Assembly: GCA_021307315.1 (NCBI GenBank) | Contig: JAJSPD010000028.1 | Location: 434,001-498,000 of the forward strand | Direction of reading: 5' to 3' | Length of the DNA stretch: 64,000 nucleotides | Origin: Bisporella sp. PMI_857 | Taxonomy: Eukaryota; Ascomycota; Leotiomycetes; Helotiales; Helotiaceae | Part shown: positions 33,284-46,656 of the stretch, piece by piece | Layout of the letters: each line of letters starts with the position of its first letter | How positions within the stretch are numbered: position 1 is the first letter of the stretch | Notes under the pieces: generated by a model | The model's database searches: none | Seen by the model: the letters and a program-made list of their open reading frames with translations, nothing else | Told to the model about the DNA's origin: nothing | Program-made: the position numbers and the translations under genes

Positions 33284-36200
33284 GATGTCCTTTTTGTTTC
33301 CCCCCCTGCCCAACTTACGAAAGATTGAAAGAGTACGAAGCGGTACCCTTTTTTTCCTTTTTTTTCGTAAGAGAAAGAATCCAAAAAAATACCCCCCAAG
33401 CTGTAATGATGTTTTTTTTCAAGGGGGTTGCACAACAAGTAACCCAGGGAAGAAAAAGGGAGCTTTGGTTGTTGACTAGAGGGGAGATCCGAAGTTCCCG
33501 GATGCAGGTTCAGCTATCCCCGCGTTTCCCTTGTTTACCACAACTTTTTACTCCCCCTTATTTCCTGGCAAAACAAAATTTCATAGAAACATTGAGGAAA
33601 GTGCTGAGATATCGAAGATAAGAAAAGGGTAAAGAGGAGGGGGGAGAGGATTTTATGGAAAGGGAAAGAAAAAAAAAAACACCGATGGATGAATAATGAT
33701 GCATGACACTTTGTTTTCGGGTTACACTTATGATGTGGTTTGATTTCTAAGGAAGGGGCCCGGCAATAGGACGGCATGGTTATGACGCGATGGGCCGAGT
33801 TTTGTGCAAGGCTACCTACCTTGGCTGTCTCTTTTATTTGTTTATTTCACTTACCTTGCTTGATGAAGCACCACACTTTGATGCCATGTTCGCCGCATGA
33901 CTACATCCTCCCCTCTTTTTTTCTTCTCCCGCGGACGCCGGGTGGAAGGTTTTTTTTATGCATTTCTCTTCGGGAGTTTGTCGATCTTGGTTGAATAGGC
34001 TGGGCTATTCAGAACGGAAACTTTTGAGAATGAAGTGATCCGGATATGAGGGAGGGGGAAGAGTCAGCGTAAGTTGATAGGGAAAATGCGGTGACCGAAA
34101 TGGCGAGAGGGAATGGGGGATCAGACAGAATTGGTATGATTACCCTACCCTATATGAAGGGAAAAGATAAGGTGAGATATGTGTTCTTGCATGGTACTTT
34201 TTTTTTGTACTCGTCGGGGATACCATGGGTTTAACGGGGCGAGGTACACCTCTCCTCTCTCACTGTCTTCTCTCTCCGGAACCCGGAAGCCAAGGAGGAA
34301 CGAGCGGCAACGGCTGCACATGCAAGGCTACGGTGGGGATGCGCGAGGCTGGATGGGATGTCCCTTAAGGGTACCGATTATTATACTTGTGTAACGCAGC
34401 TGGTAGAATGACAAATAGCCTTTCTAGGAATTGAGAGTAACGTTTCTTTCTTTTCTTTTCTTTCCTCTTATTATTATTTATTAAAAATATTTTAATTAAA
34501 AAAATCCTTCTCATATAGCAAATTGAGCCTTTTGGAAGCGCAAGATGCTACCTGCGGGACGGCGCTGGATGATGAAGACTGCTTCCAAACTAATCATCGA
34601 GATTTTACACTTACCAAAGTTGGCTTGGATGACTCGCTGGTTTAGGGATTCTGGAAGGAAATGGCCCTTTTTAATTTGGTTTGATAGAAGCACCATCATG
34701 TAACCAGCATTGCGTGCCAAACTTGATGAAGGCTGTGTCATCGAGAAGGATCTTGGAATAATCTTCACATCTTCCGCAGCATGTTTCCCGCAAGGCATTC
34801 CTCTCGTTTCGTTGGATATATTTTATTTTCTCGTGTTCACATGGGAAAATACGAATTCGGCTTAATCTTTGGGGGGTCCGTTAGAAAGAAGATGCAAAGA
34901 ATGATTGATGAGCCCGAGTCGGTGGCTGTTTGATATACTTATCCTCGCCTTTATGCAAGCTTCCATCCAAGCTTCTGCTGTGCTTGCACTACATAGCCTT
35001 GACCTTCATACCTTGTCCATCCCCCCTTTCCACGTGCTCGGAGGCTGAGTTTGATGTGCATAAGCCAAATGGATCACCAAAACTTCAAACGAGATCCGCG
35101 GCCTCTGGATCCATGTTGCTAAGACGGCATGTTTCGCTATCGCCTGTCGAACTTCGACCTCGAAAACATATCCAATGTTTATTCGGGCTAGATCTAAGCA
35201 TCCATGATCGCTCATCGGATATCCGCTGGATCCTGATATTTGCTCTAGAACGTATTGATTGGCGGCATTTTATTATGGTGGCTGTCATGAATGGATACAT
35301 GGGGCGTTGACTCCAAAATTCTCAAAGACCTCTCTTTGATTTCAATCACTAGGTCAAAGGAAGTTCGATAAAGCATATGAATACCTCCAAGAAGTGGATA
35401 GCGCTTGTCAACTAATGGGGTTCTTCTCACGCGTTTGCCTCTAATTAGGGAACTTCCCCAGATTCCGCCAAAGGCATTCTGGAGCACAAAGGAATGTAAT
35501 GATAGCATGCGTGGTCGCTGCCCACAAGGTTAGTTCTAGACGCCTCGCCACTTGGTTAGCTGTAAACAAAGGACGCAAATTTTCCATGATTAATTAGTGG
35601 GAAAGTCTCATGGAAATGTTTTTCCTATTTCACTCCCAGTATTGCTATGGTTTTTGAGCCATTTGGCTTCAATCTGACCAAGGTGGCGTCTGCTTACTTA
35701 AACCTCGAAACCGTTTCGTTTCAGATTTAATTTGGTGCCGATATTAAGGGCGGAGTCGATAAACCACAGCTCAGAGCTGGTCGGTGCCTTTTAAGCAGGC
35801 TTGAACCATGGGATTTAGGTAGCAGAAGGCGTGTTGTCGTTGCTGAACGAATAAGCCGACCTGTCAGTCACACTTGAACAATGATGGAGGTCATCCTCAG
35901 CCCCTCACTCCATCGGATTGAAAGCTGGGGCTTTCAGGGCTGATAAGCCACCTCTGATTGTGATTCAATCTCAACGTTCACTTGGATCATCATTTTCTTT
36001 GATAGCATGTCTGTCATGCCACGACTGGCTATTGATTCACGGGTAGACAGATACAATGTGGTTAAATTGGACCCAAAAATATTTCCCCCCCTTTTCTGAC
36101 ATGCACATACCAGGTGGGATCATCGTCGGTGACTTGGGCCAATGCTTGACAATGGTGGAGGATCTGTAACCACAGTCGTCAACCCCTACGCACTTCCTTG

Positions 36201-37228
36201 AAGGACTTGCAATCCAAGAGATGCGCGTCTTGCTCTCAATACGTAGATGTTTTGTACCTGCCGCTTCGAATGATGCTAAGGTGGTATTGGGAGGGTAGAC
36301 AAAGACCCCTGATGTGTGTCGCTCTGGGCAAAAGTCGGATAAAATAAGATCTTGAGGTTTCCACATAAAGAATAGTCGAGGAGTGACCAACCGACTTCCA
36401 TTCACCAGTCTGTGGGCTGCTGAGTAAAGGACTTGGGTTTTTTAGGATGTGTATGCCCAGTGGGCTTCTTTTTTATGCTGATATAATATGCTTGAAGAAG
36501 ATGGATTCCTTGGCCTTTCCATATTTAATAATAGAAAGTCAATGGAAATCAGTCAGTCACTGTAAAATAATTAAATTAAATAGTTCAGCGTGGTACCTGA
36601 CAAGCCAGGCTCTAGTTCAGGCTTCAGGCTTCTCGCTTCAGGCTTCGGCCGTCTTTTTGCGGAACCCAGAACCACCATTTCAGAGGAAGGTGCGCACACT
36701 GCACCACACAGCAGCTCTCTCCCTACTCTTCCCTACCCTATCCCCTCCTCCCCCCCGGCCCACTTCCACATCTCGCCTAAGCGTGCTTCGACGGTCTTCC
36801 TACTCACGTCTCCGTATTAAAAGTGGTACACCATTCGAACAAAGCCATTTCGCTATCATATGCCCTAGCAAGCAATTATTGTGCAGTCTCATCCTGTACA
36901 ATCCACTGGTTTTGTTCAGACACGATCCGAACGTTGTTTGATTCCCCAATTCGCACCTTCCCATCGCTCACTGGACAGCCCTCTGTGAGAGCTGCTGCAT
37001 CTTTTGCCCGCTGGTCAAGAACGAGTCTGGCATTCAGCAGCCGGTCTATTCACTTGTCTTGACCCCATTCACTCGCTTCACAGCAGAAACATTCATCTTT
37101 GTCTGGGCCTTGACGTCTATAGTTGCGCGTTTGAAGCAGCTATTGACCCGAACTCTGTCTAGGGAGTCGATTGTCAATTGCTTCCCACACCTGCCTACAA
37201 ACCACGACTTCCAGCAGTCGTGAAGTTG
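33284..37228. other. Long intergenic region (3.9 kb)
   Basis: Lies between a minus-strand and a plus-strand gene start, so it holds two promoters. It has many homopolymer runs (T and A tracts near 33,240-33,420 and 33,660-33,680) and a CT-rich tract (about 34,443-34,468). Open frames at 34511-34798 and 36037-36405 (minus) and 34930-35310 (plus) show no domain. The last 700 bp are C/T-rich and likely 5' UTR of the nucleotidyltransferase gene. Confidence 0.4.
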
Positions 37229-40200
37229 ATGGAGGGCCAGCCTCCTACCCCTAACTCCCAGTATCAATATCAATCTGCTCAGTGGTCTCGACTTCTGCGG
37301 CGCAACACTCTGGGGGAATCGCCATCGAATCTTTCGCCGAGTATTGCTACTGCACATCCAACACACGTTGACTTGGTCCCTATCCTTCTTCCACAGCAGT
37401 CCTCTTACCATCAGGCACAGCTTGTGCAGTACAATAAACTTATCACATCAGGGAGGACATCTCGGCTTCAGACACCGCCACTTCCACCGCTGTTATCCGC
37501 ACAAACTATTCAGGCTGTGCCTGGTTCACGATCCGGCTCAAGTGGCGGGAATACGGCACGAAATAACAAATCTTCTGGTCGGGGTGGTCATGGGAATAAG
37601 GAATCTCGGAAATCAAGCAAAGGCGAGCGCGCGCTCATAACGGATAAGGCGAGTTCATCTACGATGCCGAGTAAAAAGTTCCAGCTGTCGCAGATGCAGC
37701 AACAGCTTCCCTCACGACCCTCACCTCAACACCAGAACTCCAATATTTCCCACCAGTCAAGTTCAGTTCCATCAACCCCACATCAACATGCACGAAAGTT
37801 TTCTTTCGAATCCAGAGAGCCTTCCCCAAATGCCACTGGTAGTCATTCTCCAAGGTCAGCTTACTCCGAATCCAATGTCATCCTTCCTTCACAGAGACCT
37901 GTTGGAGGCAGAGGAGGTTGTCGTTACGAGACGTTCACTCAATTTCAAAAACGTCGTATGCCTTATAGCCTGGGAGCAGAGAAGTTGGTGAAATTGGATG
38001 ACAAGGATGTAAAAAGCAAGCTTACAGAGGACGAAGATCGCCAGTTAACTACAGACATGCGAGAGTTGTACGATCGGTTAAAACCTACGAGCGAGGGTGA
38101 CCTTAAAAGAAAGATGCTTGTAGAGAAACTAGAGAAACTCTTCAACACTGAGTGGCCAGGCCATGATATACGGGTTCGTGTGTTTGGATCATCTGGCAAC
38201 TTACTTTGTACAGATGAATCAGATGGTCAGTAATATAGAATACCCAACCCTCTACGCGCTAACGGATTTCTTAGTTGATATATGCATAACCACTGATTGG
38301 AAAGTGCTGGAGGGTGTCTGCATGATTGCAGAACTTCTTGCAAAGAGTGAGCAGGAAGGCTCCACGCGCGATTAGACGATTGCTGACGAGAATAGGTGGC
38401 ATGAAAGAGGTCATTTGCGTACCAGGTGCAAAAGTTCCGATAGTGAAGGTTTTCGATCCTGTGCTAAAGCTTGCATGCGACATGAATGTCAACAACACCT
38501 TGGCGTTGGAGAATACTAGGATGATCAAGACTTATGTCGAGATAGACCCTCGAGTCCGGCCCCTTGCCATGATCATCAAGTACTGGACAAAGAGAAGGAT
38601 AGTGAACGATGCAGGTCAGCTATACTGATGCCCACCCCTCCACTACACGGTTACTCATATCTCCCAGCTTTTGGTGCTACATTGAGTTCATATACTTGGA
38701 TATGCATGATCATCAATTTCCTGCAAAGCCGAAAACCCCCTGTCCTTCCGTCCCTGCATCAACGTCCTCACATGAAGTTACCGTCCAAGGATGGAAAAGA
38801 GAGCCCATTCGCGGATGACCTACATGCGCTGCGGGGTTTTGGCAAGAAAAACACCGAATCGTTAGGGCAGCTGCTTTTTGCGTTCTTCAGGTTCTATGGC
38901 CACGAGTTCGACTATGATAACTTAGTCGTATCTGTGCGAAATGGGAAGCAGATACTGAAGACAGAGAAGAAATGGCAATTTGGGAATAACAATCATCTTT
39001 GCGTTGAGGAACCATTCAATACTCTACGCAACCTTGGGAATACAGCAGATGAGACTTCCTTTCGTGGATTACACATGGAGCTGAGACGTGCTTTCGATTT
39101 GATATCTGGGGGAAAATTAGAAGAATGCTGCGAGCAATACGAATTTCCGCCCGAGGAAAAGCCCCAGCCTTTCGTCAGACCAGCTACCACGTCCAAGCCT
39201 GTTACGATCAACATTAGCAGAAGTGTCTCACAGTCCCAGTCGAGGGGAGGCGGAAGAAGCAGCCGCGGAGGTAGGAACAGCAGTAGCCGAAACAGCAACC
39301 GTCGGGCTTCCGCCGGGACTTTTGACAACCAACCTGGATACATCCCAGGTGCCTCTAATTTGACCCCACAAGAGCTGTGGCAGCAGCAACAAGCTCAAGC
39401 CCAGCTTCATAACGACCTGTATCAGACGTTCAGCTTTCTGCAAACACAAGAGCAGAGCTTAAGACTGCAACTTTACAGTCAGTCACAAGCATACATGACA
39501 CAGTCCCACGGCCAAAACTCAATCTATAGTCAGCCCCAACCACGATCAACAGGCAATGGCCCAATTCACCAGCAAGCGACTGACAGGAACCGAACAAACT
39601 CTTTTGACCAAGCGCCTCTGACCGCCCCTTTACGACCAGACTTCTATTACTATCCACTTGCATATCAGCCAGTGTATAATGGATTTCAAACTCCAAGTAC
39701 AAACCCGTCATCGCCATCCATGAGCTCGGCAGTGCCTGACTTGCGACGCAGCGTGCACAGAACCTCTGTCACCAATGGCTCGAGCGGGCCATCCAATAGT
39801 TCTATGCGATCCCATTCTCAGCCCGCAACACGATCCTCGCCATTGTCATTACAAGGTGGTGTGCAGAATGCTGGTCTCGGAATACTATACTCACGACAGC
39901 AAAATGGACCCCCGATACCAAATTTCCAGATGGCAGACGAAAATTCTGATCCTAGTTACGGGCCTGTCTCAGCGCGTAACTCACCCCCAGAAGATATCAC
40001 TCCTAGGAAATATGTTGGGTACTACGTAAACGATGGTGGCCAAGGCACACCTCGCAGAGATTCAGCCGCGTTAGCAATTCCCGCGTTTGGGGATATACAG
40101 TCTCATGGCCGCCGACGTCTATCCACGGATCAGCTCCCGCCGTCGGTTCTAAACCATATGAATCAGATGAAGACACGTCCGTCGCGATCTCCCTCTCCTC

Positions 40201-41087
40201 TGGGCAACGACGGAACGTTCCCTAGCGGTCCACATTCTGCTCCCTTAGTGGCCGGAACATCTCAACACGGCATCTCTAATAATAATCTTCAAGCCCTGAA
40301 CAATCAAATTCCACCAGTCGTCAACGGATCTAGTATTCCAACTCCTATTTCCATCCAGAACTGGCAAGCGGCTATATCTGGAGGTTCCGAGGATGCCAGT
40401 ATTGACACGGAATCCTCGCAATCTTTTGGAACTGCTAGTACGCCCTCAACTGAGAATGATTTGGTAGGGCAAATCACACCCAGGGATGTCCGTTCTGAGC
40501 AACACTCTGAGCCACCGATGGTAGTAAATGGCTCAGTTCCTGCCCAAACAGATCCGTTTCCAGTGCTGTCAAGCCCCCCAGTGGTGAATGGTGCTTCTCA
40601 ATATGGCAATAACTCAGACGGTTCAACTCTATCCGATCTATTCAATGGGTCACTCCGCTTATCACCGAATAGTAGGAATCGATTGATCCGTCAAAATGGG
40701 GGCATGTCGCCACTTGATATTGGCTCGAGCATGAATGAGGGTCGCGAGGACCTGCCACACCTGTCACCTGTGTACGAGATTGCAACTCCATCTCCAACTG
40801 CCAATCGCAAATTCGACTCTGGGCTAGATCGAAAGTCTGGCACTGCCACTGTTATCACGAAGGATGAAAAATCAGGGACACTCAAATCTAATTCAAAGCT
40901 CGCACCTACCAATGGCAATCAGGTCAAACAAGCTATAGCCGAGCAGAAGATTAATGGCCATATAAGGGCCTCAAAGAGCGAAGGTGGAGGAACCGGCAGC
41001 TGGCAACAGATTTCGACGAAGAATAAGAAAAAGGGAGTCTCCTCGGAAAAGCCTCCACGGTTGGAGTCAGAAAGAAAGGGTGGGTAG
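37229..41087 (+). CDS. Cid1-family non-canonical poly(A)/poly(U) polymerase with long disordered tail
   Basis: Four exons (37229..38225, 38275..38346, 38396..38614, 38668..41087), 1235 aa, introns 49, 49 and 53 nt, all phase 1. It adds nucleotides to RNA 3' ends. The nucleotidyltransferase core has the helical turn FGSSGNLLCTDESD followed by DVDICI, with metal ligands D332 and D334, and the third Asp, D385, in LKLACDMNVNNT. The central domain follows (RPLAMIIKYWTKRRIVND; ATLSSYTWICMIINFLQ), then the PAP-associated domain (TESLGQLLFAFFRFYGHEF). All three aspartates are present, so it should be active. About 240 disordered residues precede the core, and roughly 650 Gln/Ser/Asn/Pro-rich residues with an RGG-like patch (SRGGGRSSRGGRNSSS) follow. 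The start is the first ATG in the open frame; codons upstream lack an ATG. Confidence 0.9.
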
Positions 41088-43550
41088 TTGATACGATTGA
41101 CAGATTCCAAAACACCAGCGTCGCTTCATGCGAATCCATGGAATCGAGTGTCGGATCCGTGTCGAGGATTATCAAGGTAGGGTGACCAGGTCACCAGGTG
41201 TAAGACGTCCTATACAATACTGCTCCATAGGCGGCCATTCGTCGGAATGGAGATCTCATAGTGGACTAAACGGAATACCAGGCTAAATGGTATTGCATAT
41301 TTAACGGCGTTGAATCTTGACCTGCTTACTTCGGACTTTTCGAATCTGAGTGTGATTGGACAAAAAAGTGGCGATGAAAATTCGCATGAAGAAAATTAGA
41401 TCTCTGCATCTGGACCGACTTGATAATACAAATCTCGATCGATTCTTAAAGGACCTAAAATCGAACCCTCGGTGCAATTCCTTGAAGCCAGATTCATTGT
41501 CTTATCATGATTGTTTTGGTCTTTTCTTTACACTGATGCATTTGCAAGCGGACATTGGGAACGGGGTAAATGGGTTTTCTTGATCTTATTGTTGTGTTTG
41601 CGTTGTTACCCAAATAACCCAGGATGCAGAGGCTTCTCTCTTGATATACAAATGGGAGCGCACTTGCATTGATGATCTCCCTGCTGAGATGAAAAGAAAA
41701 AGAAGACGGGCCCGTGGGTTCTGATCTTATGTATGTTTAGATAAAATGGTTGGGATGGGATCACATCGATGGGGCATGGTATATGAAATGAATGAGGGGA
41801 GAAGGCCTGGAGGTTTGGGGAAGATGAAGAGACAAATAGAGGCAGTGGAAGATAAATAACAATATATTAAAATTATGTGGGAAGTTATAAACTACAGATG
41901 GTGTGAATGCAGTGTGACCTAGTCACTAATCGAACAAAAGGGATAGGTTCTTCGGCGGCGCGTACTGCAATATCCGTCCTTGTAGTCTGACGAGTAGTGT
42001 AAGTCCAGTCAACTATCTTGGCTCGTTACCCTAACTCTAACTCCATTGTCCCACCCACTATCCAGAATCGAAAGCCAGCCATGGACGCGAAATATATTGC
42101 CTCTTGCTAGAACGGAAAACCACCAAATCAAAGTATCAATATTCAGAACGCGTCATAACAATATAGTTACAACGATAAGATAATGTGTACATGGAGTCCC
42201 GCGATATGTTTGGGAATGTATAAAGCTCCAGGGATGCGTTTGTGAAGAGCTTGACGCCTTGATCAGCCTTGTTAGCCCCTTCGGATTATCCAAGTTGTCT
42301 CATATGGTGAGCGCCACATAACCGAGGCATCACTCAAGTTCGCAAATGGACAACCTGACATCAGATTCTGAGCTTTACATGGGAGAGGAAATGTTTGAAA
42401 TCAGCTTGGATGTACGGGCCGAACACTACGCAGAACCACGGTTAGATTAAAGGCTCATATTGGTTCCTTCCAAGCCAAGAAATATCTAACAGAGATCGTA
42501 ATACATTTTACGCGATTCATGAATGAGAATAGCTTGGTCTGGTGGAAAGCATTTAGACATAGATCCAGCTGCAGATTTCCTTGGATCGTTCTCCTAAACT
42601 CTTGTCAAGAAAGGCAGCTGCATTATCGATGTCTATTTTAGCACAGCTTTTGCGGCCTCGGATGCTGATACACGCCTGGTTAAACGCGATTTGGGGTTAG
42701 ACAGATGTGGTTCGTCCCCGGTTCTGGTTTATGGATATTTCGGTTTGTCTATGGACCATCGGTACGTATTATCTGACATTTACAGGAACATAGCAACTTT
42801 AGGGCATTTTTGGGAGTCTCAACGTTAAAAGACTAGTCTGCCACGAAACAAGCAGCAAAAGCCATAGATTCTCCAGCGCCTCCTGATATTTGGTAAGATC
42901 ATCAGCACCATAGGAGTGCATCCGCCATTGCGATGAAGAGTTTCGTTTTGGAGAACGGAAACGGGAACGGTGTGATATGAGAGGGTGAGACGCTGAAATA
43001 GGAATTGGCAGTGAAATTGATGAAAAGGCGAGTATTGGCGCTGCTTATTATACATACACTTTATATGTACTGACCACGAAGATGAGTGCAATACGAACTG
43101 AGGTGGTGGTGATGTAGGGAGAGGGGCGTGATCACGTGTCGGGAGATGGTCCCTTTCTTTCTTGCCTCCATCCCGAGACTTTGAAATGCGTTCCATATAG
43201 AATATCTGATCTTTGGATGATTCTTTTTCTATCATTATGCATAATTCTAGTCTACTTCACATTCATTGTCGAGATATGCCACTCTTTCAGCTACGCCAAG
43301 CTGATTGGCGGCATCTACATTTGGGCATCAGCTGAAAGACGGCAATTTCTTGACATGGATGTCTTTCACTTCATCTTTCACCCCGAGAGATATATAGATT
43401 CGAATGAGGCATACTCAAAAATAAGGGACTCAGGGAGATTTATAATTGCAAAACGCCTGGCAAACCTTGAAGATAAGGTCGCCAATTTGATTTATAGCCT
43501 GAGGCTAATTTCACATTACTATCACTGAAGGTTCCCAATCGAAAAGCTCG
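41088..43550. other. Intergenic region upstream of the HET gene
   Basis: No well-supported gene. One plus-strand frame at 43217-43528 could encode a 103-aa protein with an N-terminal hydrophobic helix (MILFLSLCIILVYFTFIVEI). It ends only 22 bp before the HET ATG, so it is more likely leader sequence or a missed exon than a separate gene. Confidence 0.35.
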
Positions 43551-45648
43551 ATGCTCCGCAAATCCTGGCGCACTCTGATGGCGAAGGTTGAAGCCAGAGT
43601 CACCCGGCAATGCCACCTCTGCAAGAACCTTTCTGCCCAGAAGCCGCTGGTAAAGATGTATTACCACGACCTTTTCGACACTGCCGAAGCTGGATGCCCG
43701 AGTTGCACAACTCTTCTTCGTATATGTAAGCGCTTTACGCCTGCTGGTCTCGAAGACAGTGTTCTCGATGATATTTTTGTTAATTCGCATTATCGTGGTG
43801 GTGAGCGCTATGCTGTGGATTTGGAGCTAACAGGATGGAATGAGATAATTGGATTGAGCGTTATGCCAGGTAATGTCCCTATTTCCGTGAAAGTTGTAGC
43901 TGCTTTGGCTAAGATCATCAGGAATGCCGAACCCGTATAATCTACCTATTGTGGCCGATACGATTTCAGCCTCTGACAGAAAGTCCGAACAGCTAGGTCC
44001 CAGCATACTCGACCCCCAAGCTGTGGCTGGCCGCCTAGTTCCTCAAAGACTGAACTCAATCCGTGAGGTGGCCCGGCAAGGCTCTACTCAACCAGAGAAA
44101 ATTTCGCGCAGGTCTAGTAAAGCGACACCACGGTTTACAAATGAACAAGGCCCAAAACCACTTGACCCATCTTGCTCAATTGGCGCACACTCCATCCACT
44201 CCTCTATTCCCCAGATCCAACTTTGGCTACAGACTTGTCTTGAAACCCACTGGTCGTGTAGATCTGCTTTGAATTCGCGTTTACCGGCAAGGGTTCTGGA
44301 TGTTGGACAAACCGACGTGTCGAAAATCTTCTTAGTAGAACCTCAAGATAATACCGCATATATATGCCTCTCGTATTCCTGGGGCAAGTCAGAGTTCTTA
44401 AAACTTACAACCAAGAATCTGCAAGCATGCAGAGGAGGGATTCTTGTCGACAGCCTGCCGACCAGCTTTCAGCATGCCATCGAATTGGCTCGCCGCCTAG
44501 AAGTCAGGTATATCTGGATCGATGCCCTATGTATTTTGCAAAACGATCAGAGAGACTGGGAGATAGAGGGGTCAAAAATGGCCGACATCTATCAAAGTTC
44601 TCTCTTAACCATAGCAATGACGAATGGATCAAATCCTGATCAAGACTGTCTGCCGAAAATCGAAATCGATACGATAGATTCAATCCAGGCCCGCTTAGTC
44701 TATCATTTCCTCGATCACTTTCTGCCAAATAGCTTCTACTTTCCTCTGACAGAACGAGCTTGGGCATTCCAGGAACGACTTCTTGCTCCTCGGGTACTGC
44801 ATTTTGGACCCCATGAGTTGTTCTGGGAGTGTTTGTCGGGCGAGAAATGCGAATGTGGAAGAATAGTAAAGTTCAGAGTCAACAAGCAGGATTGCTCTTA
44901 CCTTCTTATACAGGAAAGGGAAGACGGACCAGGTGTCCAGTTGGACAGGTTCTGGCGTTCTATTGTAGAGTTCTACTCAAACCACAACCTCACGTTCAAA
45001 GCTGATAGATTACCCGCACTAGCTGGAATAGCTGCCGCTATGCAAAATGTTCGTCACGGCACCTACCTTGCAGGTCTTTGGAGCGATTCTCTTGCGCTTG
45101 ACCTGTTATGGCGACCATCTGCTGACATCGGCACAAGGCTCTCGAGTTCGCCCTCATGGTCTTGGGCAACTATCGATGGCCCAGTAGAGTATTGGCCTTT
45201 TTCCAAAGATGCTCAGACGAATATCAAGTGTGAAATTGAAGACTTTGACTGTGAGCCAGAGGGAATTTCCATGACAGGAAGGATCAAGTCTGGTTGGATA
45301 CAACTGAAGTCCTCGATGCTGGAATGCTGTTTGCTAACGGATGGGTCTATTGTCCTCGCAGACAAAGGAGAATTCCTACGGCGCAAACGCAACTTTGAGG
45401 GTGTATGTTTCAGTTTTGATACAGCGACTGAAGACCAAGAGTTTGTATTCTACATCCTCAGGATGACTAGTTGGCAAAGGGGTGAGATCCCAGCCAAGAA
45501 GGGATATTATGGCGAAGATTTTCTTCTTCTTAGGCCGGTCGATGAATCAGGCAGGCGTTTTGAGCGTATAGGGTTCGCTGGCCACGAGGAGCATGTGCTG
45601 CCTTTGGACTGGTCAGCTGAGGAGCTTCACGTTATTACGATTGTGTAG
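43551..45648 (+). CDS. HET-domain heterokaryon-incompatibility protein
   Basis: 681 aa in two exons (43551..43869, 43922..45648) with a 52-nt phase-1 intron. HET-domain proteins act in non-self recognition and can trigger regulated cell death when fused to an incompatible partner. The N-terminus has two Cys pairs (CHLCKN, CPSCTT) that could bind a metal. A Ser/Gln-rich linker follows. The HET domain begins near residue 252 (AYICLSYSWGKSEFLKLTTK), with LPTSFQHAIELARRL, YIWIDALCILQNDQRDWEIE near 305, KMADIYQSSLLTIAM and the closing ERAWAFQERLLAPRVLHFGP. The C-terminal part includes the usual RLPALAGIAAAM and LLWRPSADIG segments. There is no attached NACHT/WD or ankyrin partner domain, so this is the common stand-alone form. 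Whether it works as an incompatibility locus is not shown. Confidence 0.92.
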
Positions 45649-46656
45649 AAGTGGTTGGCAGCCTCTTGGTCGTGGGAATGCTGCTCAATCTATGTGTAGT
45701 CACTCTGCCAGCCACTCTAAACGCAGATACCAGGAGGTTGTTAACCTAAATCCTAACCCACACGAAACATTTCTGTTTGGAAAGGTGAGTAGTGCCGCTT
45801 TTTTGGTGATACCGGGTGACGCGAAGGTGGGAAGCAGATGAGCAGTACTAAACAGCACTAGCCAGCCGCAGAGTTAACCAGAGTATGCATTAGAGGGGCA
45901 CACTTTGGCTACCTTGCGGCTCCGTTATTCTTTCTTTGTCTTATCTCCAAGCGCAGATCCCATTTTGGCCCTGACCAGGATCCTACAGGAACCACTTTAG
46001 AATTATAATCGGCTGCATACTGTAGCGTGCTGAGGCTGAGGCACGGGTATCTGGGCGTCTCTAGCCCTGTTGGAAGCAGTTGAGCGGATATCTGCCATTC
46101 GCCAATGGGACGACGCAACAAATTCTCACAGGGATCAATAATTGGGTTTGAGGAAACGAAGCCCAGGGTCGGATGTGGTATGACGTAGGGTCCTAGGTTT
46201 CCTCATCTTTGTTGGAAGTTGTGTTGGCTTCAGTTAGCTTATAGGTTAGAGATAGCTCCAGGATATGCTAATTTGAGATGAGACGTGATAGTTGGTACCT
46301 GGTAGCTACATGATCTGCAACTTTTGGCATGGGTAACAGCCTTATGGGGTATTCAACGGACGTAAGGTTCGATGTCAAAGTCAGGGGAGAGCAATGCATG
46401 GAGGTTGACTACCAACCGCCAAGGCCCGCTTGAAACTTGGGATATGCGGCTCGCTTCAGCCCCCTTTCCTTTGTGGACAGGTGTGGTTTGTCTTCCTTTA
46501 TGTATTTTTTACAATCATATTATTTTGAAATAATCTCAAAGTAGTGACAGGAGGAAAGCAAGTCTTTTGGTCATTATCGAAGAAACCCCGCTTTACGTAT
46601 GCGTCTAGATATCTTCCTTCCTGATACATATTTTCACAACTTTATCTTTCAATCTT
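45649..46656. other. Convergent 3' intergenic region
   Basis: About 1 kb between the HET stop (plus) and the GMC oxidoreductase stop (minus). No coding-like frame or structural element was noticed. Confidence 0.45.

Noticed and set aside
34930..35310. 126-aa plus-strand frame with signal-like start
   Set aside because: Overlapping frames on the other strand are equally long; nothing distinguishes it from chance.
36037..36405. 122-aa minus-strand frame beginning MNGSRLVTPRLFFMW
   Set aside because: No homology recognised and no promoter or splice partner; composition not clearly coding.
42025..42045. CCCTAA-like motif resembling telomeric repeat
   Set aside because: Only one exact unit followed by a variant; far too short for a telomere relic.
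43217..43528. 103-aa frame with N-terminal hydrophobic helix directly before the HET gene
   Set aside because: Ends 22 bp before the HET ATG, leaving no room for a promoter; more likely leader sequence.
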